NCBI RefSeq assembly: GCF_001278035.1
Contig: NZ_CP009452.1
Span: 219,501-283,500, forward strand
DNA: 64,000 nucleotides
From: Sphingopyxis sp. 113P3
GTDB taxonomy: Bacteria > Pseudomonadota > Alphaproteobacteria > Sphingomonadales > Sphingomonadaceae
Direction of reading: 5' to 3'
Part shown: positions 54,557-63,492 of the stretch, piece after piece
Numbering within the stretch: the first letter of the stretch is position 1
How the letters are laid out: each line of letters begins with the position of its first letter
The notes under the pieces: generated by a model
Seen by the model: only the letters and a program-made list of their open reading frames with translations
Told to the model about the DNA's origin: nothing
Database searches by the model: none
Program-made: the position numbers and the translations under genes

Positions 54557-55645
54557 ATGACGACGAAACTTCGCCTCGCCGACCGGACCAACGATATTTT
54601 TCCGGTTCTGGGATTTATGGCCGCAATGGCTGGCTTTGCCACGCCGCTCAACCCCTGGCTGGTTGCGATCATTCTGGCAGGCTCGGTCGTCGCAGCGGTT
54701 CACCATGCAGAGGTGATCGCGCACCGGGTCGGCGAGCCGTTCGGGACGTTGATCCTCGCGCTTGCCGTCACTGTGATCGAGGTCGGGCTGATCCTGACGC
54801 TGATGCAGGCCGAGCCGGAAAAGGCGCAGACGCTCGCGCGCGACACGGTGTTTGCGGCGGTGATGGTGATCCTCAACCTTCTGATGGGGCTTTGCCTGCT
54901 CAGCGGTGCGATCCGACATCATGAACAGCGTTTCCAGCGCACCGGCATCGGGGCTGCGCTCGCGACGCTCACTGTCCTCACCGTGGTGACGTTGGTGCTC
55001 CCCAATTTCACGTCGAGCGTGCCGGGGCCCTTCTATTCGGCGAAGCAGCTCGGCTTTGTCGCTGCGGTATCGTTGATCCTCTATGCCACCTTCGCGCTCG
55101 TGCAGACGGTGCGCCACCGCGACTATTTCCTGCCCGACGGTGATGCCGACGGCGACGGCGAGCCCGACGCCCACGCCGCACCGCCGAGTGTCCAGCGAAC
55201 GGCCGTTTCGGGCGTGCTGCTGCTTGCGAGTTTGTTTGCGGTCGTACTTCTCGCGAAGAGCCTCTCCCCGGTCATCGGTGCGCTGCTTGCTGACTGGGGC
55301 GCGCCGCCTGCAGTCCTCGGTGTGCTCATCGCGGCGCTGATCCTGGCCCCCGAAGGGCTCGCCGCGGTACGCGCGGCCAAGGCTGATCGCTTGCAGACCA
55401 GTCTCAACCTGGCGCTCGGGTCAGCGCTCGCGACGATCGGGCTCACTATCCCGGCGGTCGCGATTCTGTCGATCGCCATTGAGCTGCCGATCAGCCTCGG
55501 CCTCGACGCCAAGTCGACTGTGCTGCTGTTCCTGTCGCTGATCGTCGCGTCGCAGACGCTCGCGAATGGCCGCACCACCGTGCTCCAGGGCACGATTCAC
55601 CTCATGCTGTTCGCGGTCTATCTGTTCACGACCTTCGTGCCTTGA
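54557..55645 (+). CDS. chaA: Calcium/proton antiporter of the CaCA (ChaA) family
   Basis: The protein has 362 residues with about eleven membrane helices in two related halves. The CaCA alpha repeats are recognisable: AHRVGEPFGTLILALAVTVIEV with the key Glu in the first half, and ALILAPEGLAAVRAA and NLALGSALATIGLTIPAVA in the second. The loop between the halves contains DGDADGDGEPDA, an acidic sequence like calcium-binding thrombospondin type 3 repeats. It exports Ca2+ (and possibly Na+ or K+) in exchange for protons. It is probably a separate unit from the his genes. Confidence 0.88.
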   Translation: MTTKLRLADRTNDIFPVLGFMAAMAGFATPLNPWLVAIILAGSVVAAVHHAEVIAHRVGEPFGTLILALAVTVIEVGLILTLMQAEPEKAQTLARDTVFAAVMVILNLLMGLCLLSGAIRHHEQRFQRTGIGAALATLTVLTVVTLVLPNFTSSVPGPFYSAKQLGFVAAVSLILYATFALVQTVRHRDYFLPDGDADGDGEPDAHAAPPSVQRTAVSGVLLLASLFAVVLLAKSLSPVIGALLADWGAPPAVLGVLIAALILAPEGLAAVRAAKADRLQTSLNLALGSALATIGLTIPAVAILSIAIELPISLGLDAKSTVLLFLSLIVASQTLANGRTTVLQGTIHLMLFAVYLFTTFVP

Positions 55646-55648
55646 TGC

Positions 55649-56785
55649 TCAGGTCTTGCGCACGAATACCGTCCCGGCGGAATAGCCGGCACCGAACGAG
55701 CAGATCAGCCCGGTATCACCTGCGGTCATATCCGCGTGATGGAGATGGAAGGCGATGATCGACCCCGCGCTCGACGTATTGCCATAGGTATCGAGCACCG
55801 TGGGGCTTTCGTCGGAACTGGCCTCGTGCCCGAGCACACGCTGCGCGATGAGACGGTTCATGTTGGTGTTCGCCTGATGCAGCCACAAGCGGCGCATGTC
55901 GGCACCCTCGAGCCCTAGTTTATCCATTTCCTCAACGATCATTGCCGCAACCATCGGCACGACTTCCTTGAACACCTTGCGGCCTTCCTGGACAAAGAGC
56001 TTGTCTGTCTTGGGACCCGACTGGTCGATGCCGCCATGGGTGCGGTTCAGAAAACCGAAGTTATTGCGGATATTGTTCGAAAAAACGGTCTTGAGCCGCG
56101 TGCCGAGGATATCCCAATGTCCGTCTGGAGCCATGCTCTTGTCCTCGATCAGGATCGCAGTCGCGACATCGCCGAAGATGAAATGACTGTCACGGTCGCG
56201 CCAGTTCAGGTGACCCGAACAGATTTCGGGGTTTACGACGAGCACGCTTTTCGCATGGCCCGCGCGGATGTAATCTGCGGCGGTCTGGATGCCGAAGGTC
56301 GCCGAGGAGCAGGCGACGTTCATATCGAAGGCGAAGCCTTCGATGCCGAGCGCGTCCTGTATCTCGACCGCCATGGCGGGATAGGGGCGCTGCATGTTCG
56401 ACGCTGCGCACAGCACCGCGTCCACATCGCTGGCATCGCGGCCCGCCCGGGCAAGCGCATCCTTCGCCGCGGCCACGCCGATCTCGGCGAGGATCGACAG
56501 TTCCTCGTTGCTGCGCTCGGGCAGCCGCGGGGCCATATGGTCCGGATCGAGGATGCCCGCCTTGTCGACGACGTGGCGCGAGCCGATGCCGCTCGCCTTC
56601 TCGATGAATTCGACGCTCGATTCAGCGAGAGCAGCGGTCTCGCCGGCGGCGATCGCTGCCGCATTCCTGCTGTTATAGAGCGCGACATAAGCGTTGAAGC
56701 TGGCGACGAGTTCTTCGTTCGAAATGGAATCTTGAGGGGTGAAGAGTCCGGTGGAGGACAGGACCGGCTGCGGTGTGTTCGACAT
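55649..56785 (-). CDS. Beta-ketoacyl-ACP synthase III-like protein, extended form
   Basis: The protein has 378 residues from ATG 56785. The catalytic triad is intact: Cys in DMNVACSSATFGI, His in LWLHQANTNMNRLI and Asn in DTYGNTSSAGSII. It is about 50 residues longer than ordinary FabH because of an N-terminal insertion with NAYVALYNSRNAAAIAAGE and SSVEFIEKASGI. This matches, from memory, the longer KAS III subgroup typified by Pseudomonas PA3286, which condenses medium-chain acyl-CoA rather than acetyl-CoA. If so, it channels beta-oxidation products into fatty acid synthesis. It is divergent from a hypothetical gene. Confidence 0.88.
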   Translation of the reverse strand: MSNTPQPVLSSTGLFTPQDSISNEELVASFNAYVALYNSRNAAAIAAGETAALAESSVEFIEKASGIGSRHVVDKAGILDPDHMAPRLPERSNEELSILAEIGVAAAKDALARAGRDASDVDAVLCAASNMQRPYPAMAVEIQDALGIEGFAFDMNVACSSATFGIQTAADYIRAGHAKSVLVVNPEICSGHLNWRDRDSHFIFGDVATAILIEDKSMAPDGHWDILGTRLKTVFSNNIRNNFGFLNRTHGGIDQSGPKTDKLFVQEGRKVFKEVVPMVAAMIVEEMDKLGLEGADMRRLWLHQANTNMNRLIAQRVLGHEASSDESPTVLDTYGNTSSAGSIIAFHLHHADMTAGDTGLICSFGAGYSAGTVFVRKT

Positions 56786-56963
56786 GAAAGCCCCTGCGTG
56801 TCGTGGTTGATGCTGATTAGGACCGGTCGCAAGCCCGCGCAATGTCCCACGATGGCTGAACAACGCCCGCCATCATGGTTAACTTGCCACTAACCTTTGA
56901 TGTGGCACATTGCACAAGTGCAAGCCTCCCGGGGGACGGCTCCCGGGGTGCGATGCGGGGAGC

Positions 56964-57521
56964 ATGACGATGGCGACGCGTTCAGGACCGGCCGCGGGCG
57001 ACCTTTCTATTTCGGAAATCAAGGAATTTGCGGGATTTCCCGCCGCGACGCAGCGTTATATCCGCCGTTCGCTGGACATCGGGCTTGAGCGCGAGGATGC
57101 AATAGCGCGCTGGTCGCGCGACATGGTCGAGGAGACTGCGATCCGCGTGCAGGCCCGGGTCTATCAGCGGCTTGGCGAAATTCGCGAACATATCCCCGAG
57201 GACAGCGGTCTCGATGCCCTCGAGGGTTTCATGGCGCCGCTCGTCGCCGTGTCGGCTTTCGACCTGGGTCAGGACCGGCTCCCGGGCTTTGCCTCCTATC
57301 GCTTTCTCTACGAGCGGTTGCTTGGCGCGCACGCGCGGCCGTGGCTTCCCGGCGCTTTTTGCGCCGCAGCATCGCTTCCGCACCTCCATCCTGACAAGCG
57401 GCGCTCGCTGCTTCAGTCGATCAGCGAGGCCGCGGCGACCGCGCCGGGCTGGTCGGCGCGCGAGCCCAGTTTCTACCCCGAATGGGTCGACAAGATCGAC
57501 GAAACGCGACCGGCGAACTGA
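56964..57521 (+). CDS. Hypothetical protein, 185 aa
   Basis: ATG 56964 follows GGGGAG; an earlier in-frame ATG at 56910 has no site. The product is cytoplasmic-looking, mainly helical (AATQRYIRRSLDIGLEREDA, VEETAIRVQARVYQRLGEIRE) with a small aromatic-rich middle (PGFASYRFLYERLLGAHARPW). No family is recognised. It is divergent from the KAS III-like gene and convergent with the TSUP exporter gene. Confidence 0.6.
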   Translation: MTMATRSGPAAGDLSISEIKEFAGFPAATQRYIRRSLDIGLEREDAIARWSRDMVEETAIRVQARVYQRLGEIREHIPEDSGLDALEGFMAPLVAVSAFDLGQDRLPGFASYRFLYERLLGAHARPWLPGAFCAAASLPHLHPDKRRSLLQSISEAAATAPGWSAREPSFYPEWVDKIDETRPAN

Positions 57522-57539
57522 GCCGCCGCTGGCCGGACG

Positions 57540-58307
57540 CTAGGCGAGCACCTTGTATAGACCAAAGGCGCTCGTCGCAGTGAGCACAAAGCCGACGAGA
57601 ATCAGCATGAGCTTTGGCGAGAAGCGCTTTGCCATCACTGCGCCGAGGGGCGCGGCGAGGACACCGCCAATGAGCAGGCCGAGGGTCGCCCCCGCTATGT
57701 CTTCGAGACCAAGGTGCCAGATGAAGGTCGCCGAGACCGCGAGGGTCAGGAAGAATTCGACACTGTTCACCGTGCCCACGACCTTGCGCGGTTCGGCGCC
57801 CTGGACGAGCAGGTTCGAGGTCACCACGGGCCCCCACCCGCCGCCGCCCGCGGCGTCCAGGAAGCCTCCGATCAGTCCGAGTGGTGCGATCACCTTCGGC
57901 TTGCGAAATTTGGGCGGATAGAGAAGACCGCGGACAAGAAGCCAGACGCCGACCGCAACCAGGTAGGTGAGGACGAAAGGCTTGACGAAATCGCCATGGA
58001 GCGAACTCAAGAGGTAGGCGCCCGACACGCCGCCGATCAGGCCGGGGATCAGCAGCTTCAAGAAGAGGCCCCACTCGATGTTGCGGTGAATCAGGTGGCT
58101 GATACCCGACACGCCGGTGGTGAAAACCTCAACCACATGAATGCGCGCCGACGCCGCCGCGGGCGGCACGCCCATCACCGCCACAAGCAGAGTGTTGCAG
58201 ATGACGCCGAACGCCATCCCCAGTGCCCCGTCGACCAGCTGCGCTGCAAAGCCGATGAGAATGAAGGGCAGGAGCGCCGTGGGATCCAGGGCGGCCAGAT
58301 CAAGCAT
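57540..58307 (-). CDS. TSUP (TauE/SafE)-family exporter
   Basis: The protein has 255 residues with about eight membrane helices in two repeats. GFAAQLVDGALGMAFGVI near the N-terminus and IGGFLDAAGGGGWGPVVTSNLL in the second half are the duplicated TSUP motifs. Members transport sulfite, sulfoacetate or other organosulfonates. Substrate and direction cannot be inferred here. A LysR gene lies upstream on the same strand. Confidence 0.9.
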   Translation of the reverse strand: MLDLAALDPTALLPFILIGFAAQLVDGALGMAFGVICNTLLVAVMGVPPAAASARIHVVEVFTTGVSGISHLIHRNIEWGLFLKLLIPGLIGGVSGAYLLSSLHGDFVKPFVLTYLVAVGVWLLVRGLLYPPKFRKPKVIAPLGLIGGFLDAAGGGGWGPVVTSNLLVQGAEPRKVVGTVNSVEFFLTLAVSATFIWHLGLEDIAGATLGLLIGGVLAAPLGAVMAKRFSPKLMLILVGFVLTATSAFGLYKVLA

Positions 58308-58422
58308 AAGTTCATTCCAACTGTTTTAGTTGACATCTGGCTGCCGTCTTTTGACGGGAATCGCCAGCCCAATTTTTCTGCGCGCGGCAAAGGGATTTAT
58401 TTGTGCGGGGCATGGGGATGGT

Positions 58423-59349
58423 TCAGCCGGTCACATCGTCGGGCAGATGGTCGCGGACATAATCGATGAAGGCGCGCAGTTTCGGCATCACCTGTTTGCG
58501 GCTTGGGTAATAGAGGAAAAGACCGGAGGTCGAGGCCGCATGTTCGGTGAGCAGCACTTCGATTTCGCCCGCCTCGACCAGTGGCTGCGCGGTCGGCTCG
58601 GCGATCATGCCCATCGCCACACCGGTGCTGACGGCCACCATCATGGCATGGAAATCGTTGACGATCACGGGACCGGTCACCGCAACCTCGATCTCGCGAT
58701 TGCCGCGCGCGAAAGTCCACGGCATCATCGCGCCGGTGCCAAGGCGCAGGCGCACGCAGCGATGGTTGCGCAGGTCCTCCGGCGTTTCAGGGCGTCCGTA
58801 GCGGGCGATGTAGGCGGGCGTTGCGGCGACGACGAAGCGAAACGGCCCGGTTAGCCGCACTGCGATCACATCGGCATCGAGCGATTCGCCCATGCGGATT
58901 CCGGCATCAAAGCCTCCGGCGCTAAGGTCGGCAAAGGCGTCGTCAGCGAAAATCTCTATCTCGATCTCGGGATAGGCTTCGCAGAAACCCGCGAGGATCG
59001 GCGCGAACAGCGGCTGGACCGCACCACGCATCAGATTGATTCGCAGCCGCCCCGCGGGCCGGTTACCGAGGTTGCGTGCCGCCTCATAGGCATCGGCGAG
59101 CCCGGCATAGGCCGGCGCGGCGCGTTCCAGAAACATCTCACCCGCCTGGGTCAGCCCAACGCTGCGGGTGGTGCGCATGAACAAGGGCGCGCCGACGCGG
59201 GCCTCAAGAGCCTTGACCGTCTGGCTGATCGCCGAAGGCGAGACGCCGAGATCCGCGGCCGCGGCGGAAAAGCTCCGGCGCTCCGCGACGCGCAGGAAAG
59301 CCTCGATCCCGTCGAGCGCCCCATGGGGAATTGTTAAATCCTGCTTCAA
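58423..59349 (-). CDS. LysR-family regulator
   Basis: The protein has 308 residues. The DNA-binding helix-turn-helix is RSFSAAAADLGVSPSAISQTVKALE, followed by the effector-binding domain with RLRINLMRGAVQPLF, FDAGIRMGE and CVRLRLGTGAMMPW. It belongs to the large CrgA/AaeR-like branch. It is divergent from the small secreted protein gene (83 bases apart) and upstream of the TSUP gene, so either could be its target. Confidence 0.9.
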   Translation of the reverse strand: MKQDLTIPHGALDGIEAFLRVAERRSFSAAAADLGVSPSAISQTVKALEARVGAPLFMRTTRSVGLTQAGEMFLERAAPAYAGLADAYEAARNLGNRPAGRLRINLMRGAVQPLFAPILAGFCEAYPEIEIEIFADDAFADLSAGGFDAGIRMGESLDADVIAVRLTGPFRFVVAATPAYIARYGRPETPEDLRNHRCVRLRLGTGAMMPWTFARGNREIEVAVTGPVIVNDFHAMMVAVSTGVAMGMIAEPTAQPLVEAGEIEVLLTEHAASTSGLFLYYPSRKQVMPKLRAFIDYVRDHLPDDVTG

Positions 59350-59432
59350 GGCACTTGCAGATTATAGAGGATTATCTATGTGCGCAACCGCGGCTAAAAA
59401 GGTTGCACAACGAAACGAAAGGAACCTCTCCC

Positions 59433-59771
59433 ATGACCTATCAGCTCTCCTCTTTCCGACGTTTTCCCTCTGCCTTCGCGATCGTTGCGGCTTCCGCGCT
59501 CGCTTTCACCGGCCTGATCGCCTCGACCTCGCCGGCCCACGCCCAGGCAAAGGGCAGCGATTATCGCTGCACGGGCCTTGCTGATCAGGCCCGCGCTGCT
59601 GCCGATGACATGCAGGGCGGCAAGCAGTCGAGCGCGAAGCGCTTTGTTTCGACCGGCAACAAGCTGTGCGAAGCGGGCAATGAACGTGCCGCTGCCAAGC
59701 AGTATCGCGCTGCGCTGAAGATCGCCGGCGTCGCCGAAGCCGAATCCGACAGCCAGATGGCCGCTCGCTGA
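59433..59771 (+). CDS. Small secreted protein, 112 aa
   Basis: ATG 59433 follows AAAGGA. A clear signal peptide ends after SPAHAQ, leaving a mature part of about 74 residues with two Cys (DYRCTG and NKLCEAG) that could form one disulfide. The rest is helical and alanine-rich (ERAAAKQYRAALKIAG). No family is recognised. A strong terminator follows within 65 bases. Confidence 0.75.
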   Translation: MTYQLSSFRRFPSAFAIVAASALAFTGLIASTSPAHAQAKGSDYRCTGLADQARAAADDMQGGKQSSAKRFVSTGNKLCEAGNERAAAKQYRAALKIAGVAEAESDSQMAAR

Positions 59772-59832
59772 GTCATTAGGCACCAATCTCCGGTCCGCCG
59801 CACTCTCCCTCTCCCCGGCGGACTCCACAACT

Positions 59833-59864
59833 GGGGCGGCTCTTCATCGAGCCGCCCCATTTGT
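59833..59864 (+). terminator. Terminator-like hairpin after the small secreted protein gene
   Basis: GGGGCGGCTC (59833-59842) and GAGCCGCCCC (59849-59858) form a 10-bp stem with a six-base loop, followed by ATTTGT. A weaker stem (GTCCGCC with GGCGGAC) lies just before it. The T run is short, but the strong stem and position support termination. Confidence 0.7.
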
Positions 59865-60007
59865 ATCAAGGAGCCTCGAGTTCGCGGCACCTGATCGATC
59901 CCGCGGCGGGCAGGCCAGGAATCGCGGGCGCCCCAAGATTATTCAGGTTGCGATATTTCTCTCACTTAAGGCAGATAGGCTGCGGCTTGCGGGGGCGAGG
60001 AACGGCG

Positions 60008-60625
60008 ATGAGCACCCATCACAGGATCCTGATCGTCGACGATCACCCGATCACCCAGAGCGGTTTGCGGCTGCTGTTCGCGGGCCAGGAGCGCTTTTTG
60101 GTTGTCGGCACGCTTGACCGCGGCGCCACGGTGAATGCCTTCGTCCAGTCGCAGCCTGTTGACCTCGTGATCCTCGACCTCAACATGCCCGACGTGCGCG
60201 GCATCAACGTCCTTGCAGAAATTATCGGTTCACGCGACATGACCGTGATCATCCTGACGGGCGAGACCCACTATGGCGAGGTCGATTATGCGTTGAAGCT
60301 CGGCGCGCGCGCGGTGGTGAGCAAGGCTGACCCTCCCCGGGAAATTCTTGCCGCGTGCGATGCAGCGCTCGCAGGTGACATCTATATCTCTCCCCATATG
60401 CGCGAGGCGCTGGGGAAATATCGACAGCCACCGGTGACTTTATCGTCGCGGCAGATGGCAATCCTCCACTATCTTGCGCAGGGCGAAAGCAACAAGGAAA
60501 TCGCATACCGACTTTCGATCGCGCAGCCGACAGTCTCGTTTCACATCGCCGAACTTCGGCGCAAGCTCGACGTGACTCACAACCGCAAGATCGTCGATCG
60601 CGCGCACGAATTAAATCTCCTTTGA
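60008..60625 (+). CDS. NarL/LuxR-type response regulator
   Basis: The protein has 205 residues from ATG 60008. The receiver has LIVDDHPITQSG, the phosphoacceptor Asp in VILDLNMPDVRG, ILTGET and the Lys in VVSKADPP. The C-terminal LuxR helix-turn-helix is LSSRQMAILHYLAQGESNKEIAYRLSIAQPTVSFHIAELRRKL. It is tail-to-tail with the histidine kinase, sharing the last 15 bases, and the two are probably partners despite opposite strands. Confidence 0.93.
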   Translation: MSTHHRILIVDDHPITQSGLRLLFAGQERFLVVGTLDRGATVNAFVQSQPVDLVILDLNMPDVRGINVLAEIIGSRDMTVIILTGETHYGEVDYALKLGARAVVSKADPPREILAACDAALAGDIYISPHMREALGKYRQPPVTLSSRQMAILHYLAQGESNKEIAYRLSIAQPTVSFHIAELRRKLDVTHNRKIVDRAHELNLL

Positions 60626-62962
60626 GCATCCTCTCAGCCGGGGATGCGCCGCCATTTCGCGGCACAGCGGCTTGATGAGCACCATTCCCACCATGTCGGC
60701 AAGGCGACCGCGCGTGACGCTCGTGTCGTCATAGGTGCAGGCAATGATCTGCTCCTTTGGCGCGGGGATGGTGGAGAGCGCCGCCTCGAATGTGTCGCGC
60801 TGATCAAAGTCGAGCAGATGAAGGTCAGGGAGCAAATCGGCGATATCGGCCACCGCACAGGGCGAGACGCCGAGGAACGCATGGGGCAGGACAATCCGGA
60901 TCTCGGTGCCCGCCGGTGTCGAGGTCAGGATGCGTATCGACCCCGACAGCGCTTCGATCAATCGCTTCGCTGACTGGAAACCGGATCCGCTGCCGTCATT
61001 GGTCTCGTCGGCGCGCAGCCGGGTGACTGACTCGTCATTGAGCCGGGTCATGACGTCAGCAGGCATGCCCTTGCCGCTGTCGGTAATGGTGACGACAACC
61101 TGCGCCTCCTGCGCCGCGACATGGAGCCGCGCGCCGCCTTTATCGGTATAATGATAGCTGTTGCCGAGGAGGTTCGCGAGCGCGCGCATCAGGAGCGGCC
61201 TGTCCGACAGGATCATGATTTCGCCCGCGATTTCTACGTCGAGCGTCAGTTTTTTCTGCGCAAAGCTGGTTTTGAACATCATCACCAGCGGTTCGGTGAG
61301 GGCCTCTGCCCGAAAGCTGCTGAGGGTGATGAAGTCCGTATCGCTACCGACAATGCTGGCACCCGATATGGTGGTGGAGACGATCCCGCTCAAATAGGCG
61401 GCCGAGCTTTGCAGCAGTTCTGTGAGTTCGCGGTGCTTGCCGGAGTCGTCGCCGCGCTTCAGCGCCTCGACCGCGCTGTTGAGCGCCAGGATCACCTGTT
61501 TGCTGTCGTGACCCGAGGCGTGGAGCATCGCGTTCTGGCTGTTGACCGTTGCAAGTGCGAACGCCTTTTCCTCGGCGAGCCGGGCTGCACGCTCGCTGAT
61601 CCGGACGCGTTCGGCAAGGGAACGCGCATAGTTGGTATCGGCAGCGAGCTTGTCGGCCTGAATTTTCTTGAGATTGAGCCCCAGCGCGAGGGTCACCATG
61701 ATCGCCTCGAAAAGGCCGACGGGCCCTGCCAAGTGCCAGTTGATCGGCAGCCAGGTAAATAGACCCATCGATGCAACCGCAGCATAGAGGATGAACAGCG
61801 CGAGGCTGGCCCAGCCCGCGAACAAGGGCCAGAGCTGGCGCCCGAACTCCCGCATTGCGGCAAATCCGACCACGGGCAGAAACAAAGCGACCGCGACCGT
61901 GACGATCCAGGTCGCGCCATGCAGCGTGGCCCGGAGCCCATTGGGATAAATGGAGAGCCCCGCCTGCAGCAGCATGATCGCGAGGGCCGCGACGATCAGG
62001 CCCTTCAGCGCTATGTCGCGCTTGGGAAAATGCATGGCCGTGTTCACGAAGCTGCGACAAAATTGCGCCATCGAAGCGGCGAAGCCGCATTTGATTACAT
62101 CCTCGATTGCCACGCCGGTCAGCGGTTTGTCGGCGAGGAAGAATATGGTGACGTAGCCTTCTGAATGGATGGTGTTGAGCGCAAAGAAAGCCTCGGCAAC
62201 CGCCAGCCAGATGAATTCGCGGTGGCCGGTGATCGCGAAGAAGAGAAAGTTCAGCAGGATCAGAACAGCGGTGCCGACGACCAGGCCCGATACCATGGCA
62301 ATATTGGCGCGCCGCTCCTTAAAGAAGGTGCCGTAGGTCGCGATTCTCAGCGGCATGTACGTCGAGTTTGCAGAGAGAAAGTCGATCAGGATCAGTTTTT
62401 CCTGGCCTGGTTCGAGCACCACTTCGGTGCTGAAGGCCTGATAGGTCTGCAAATTGTCGCTCGCCGTGCGCGCATCCGTCCCGTCGACAAGCAGGGTCAG
62501 CTCTCCTTCCGACATTTCAAAGAGGCGAAAATAAGCAAGGGACCCGCGTCCGGTGGTCAGGATCCAGCTTCCTTGGCCGCCGCCCGTATTGCGAACCTTC
62601 AATAGCACCGCCGTGTGGCGTCCGGGCGGCCCGAAATGGATGGTTGGTCCAGTGACGCGCGCGAGCGGGGCCGCGAGCATTGCGTTCGCAACCGCCCGGT
62701 CGATCGGCGCGCTATGCTTTGCGTAGCGGACGAAAGGCGCGAGCGATGGCGCGTCGTGGCCAGGCCGAAGTTCGAGCACCGGAAGCTGCAAAGCCCCGCC
62801 CCCCGGGCGGGAACAACCGGGTCGATCGTGGCAGTCTTTGTTGCCCGATGGGGAAGCCTGGTTTGCGCCTGGCCGGTCCGCGAGCGCAGGCGCACCCTGC
62901 GCGAACGGCAGCGCCGCCAGCATGGCGAGCACGAACAGCAGAATTCGGCTTGATCCCCCCAT
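60611..62962 (-). CDS. 7TMR-DISM sensor histidine kinase
   Basis: The protein has 783 residues from ATG 62962 (a TTG start twelve codons earlier is possible). A signal peptide (SRILLFVLAMLAALPFAQG) is followed by a periplasmic 7TMR-DISMED2-type beta domain to about residue 210. Seven membrane helices and a coiled linker come next. The kinase core has the H-box ASGHDSKQVILALNSAVEAL, the N-box ALANLLGNSYHY and the G-boxes ITDSGKGMP and GSGSGFQSAKRL. The last 80 residues (PDLHLLDFDQRD to VLIKPLCREM) look like a degenerate receiver remnant without a phosphoacceptor Asp. DISM sensors bind carbohydrate-like or small ligands. Confidence 0.9.
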   Translation of the reverse strand: MGGSSRILLFVLAMLAALPFAQGAPALADRPGANQASPSGNKDCHDRPGCSRPGGGALQLPVLELRPGHDAPSLAPFVRYAKHSAPIDRAVANAMLAAPLARVTGPTIHFGPPGRHTAVLLKVRNTGGGQGSWILTTGRGSLAYFRLFEMSEGELTLLVDGTDARTASDNLQTYQAFSTEVVLEPGQEKLILIDFLSANSTYMPLRIATYGTFFKERRANIAMVSGLVVGTAVLILLNFLFFAITGHREFIWLAVAEAFFALNTIHSEGYVTIFFLADKPLTGVAIEDVIKCGFAASMAQFCRSFVNTAMHFPKRDIALKGLIVAALAIMLLQAGLSIYPNGLRATLHGATWIVTVAVALFLPVVGFAAMREFGRQLWPLFAGWASLALFILYAAVASMGLFTWLPINWHLAGPVGLFEAIMVTLALGLNLKKIQADKLAADTNYARSLAERVRISERAARLAEEKAFALATVNSQNAMLHASGHDSKQVILALNSAVEALKRGDDSGKHRELTELLQSSAAYLSGIVSTTISGASIVGSDTDFITLSSFRAEALTEPLVMMFKTSFAQKKLTLDVEIAGEIMILSDRPLLMRALANLLGNSYHYTDKGGARLHVAAQEAQVVVTITDSGKGMPADVMTRLNDESVTRLRADETNDGSGSGFQSAKRLIEALSGSIRILTSTPAGTEIRIVLPHAFLGVSPCAVADIADLLPDLHLLDFDQRDTFEAALSTIPAPKEQIIACTYDDTSVTRGRLADMVGMVLIKPLCREMAAHPRLRGCSKEI

Positions 62963-63492
62963 CGCCGGTGATGTTGCTGCGTGCCCGGCGGAAGTCAAAT
63001 TTCTTTTGGACTGAGGCGCTTGGCACGTTCTCCCGCTAGCCGCTGGAGAAGGAAAACGGAGCCGACCCCAAAAAACATTGGGTAGACGCCGGCATCATTG
63101 GGCAACTAGTCGGTCTCCTGATGTCGACAGCCGGAGGGCTCGTTCGGCGCGGGGGTGCAGCAGACAGGTCGAACCCATGGACGCGGCTTCCCGGCGCTGT
63201 TCGGGCTACCCCGCTTCGGCGAGGGGATTGTTCGATGTCTGGCATTTGATGTCCGGCCAGCGGCCCGCGCGCAGCTTCGCTGCGATCGAATTGGGTTTCG
63301 GTTGTCGTGGAGCCGTCTTCGGTTTCGCTGCCGCCCGGCTCGGGCACATCGATCTCGGATCGCAACACCGACGGTGCTTGCGTGGCTGCATGGATTTCCG
63401 CCTGACCCCGCGACCCGGTCGGGAGGGAACCATGCAGTCGGCCGGGGCAGCACCCACCGCCCCGGCCACTTTTGCAAGGGGGCAGACCGAAC
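62963..63492. other. Intergenic stretch of about 530 bases without a supported gene
   Basis: Several overlapping open frames exist on both strands, but they read as arginine-, proline- and serine-rich shadow translations of GC-rich DNA with no ribosome site. A hairpin-rich part lies near 63440-63475 (GGCCGGGGC and GCCCCGGCC), which may end transcription from either side. I see no RNA gene. Confidence 0.5.
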
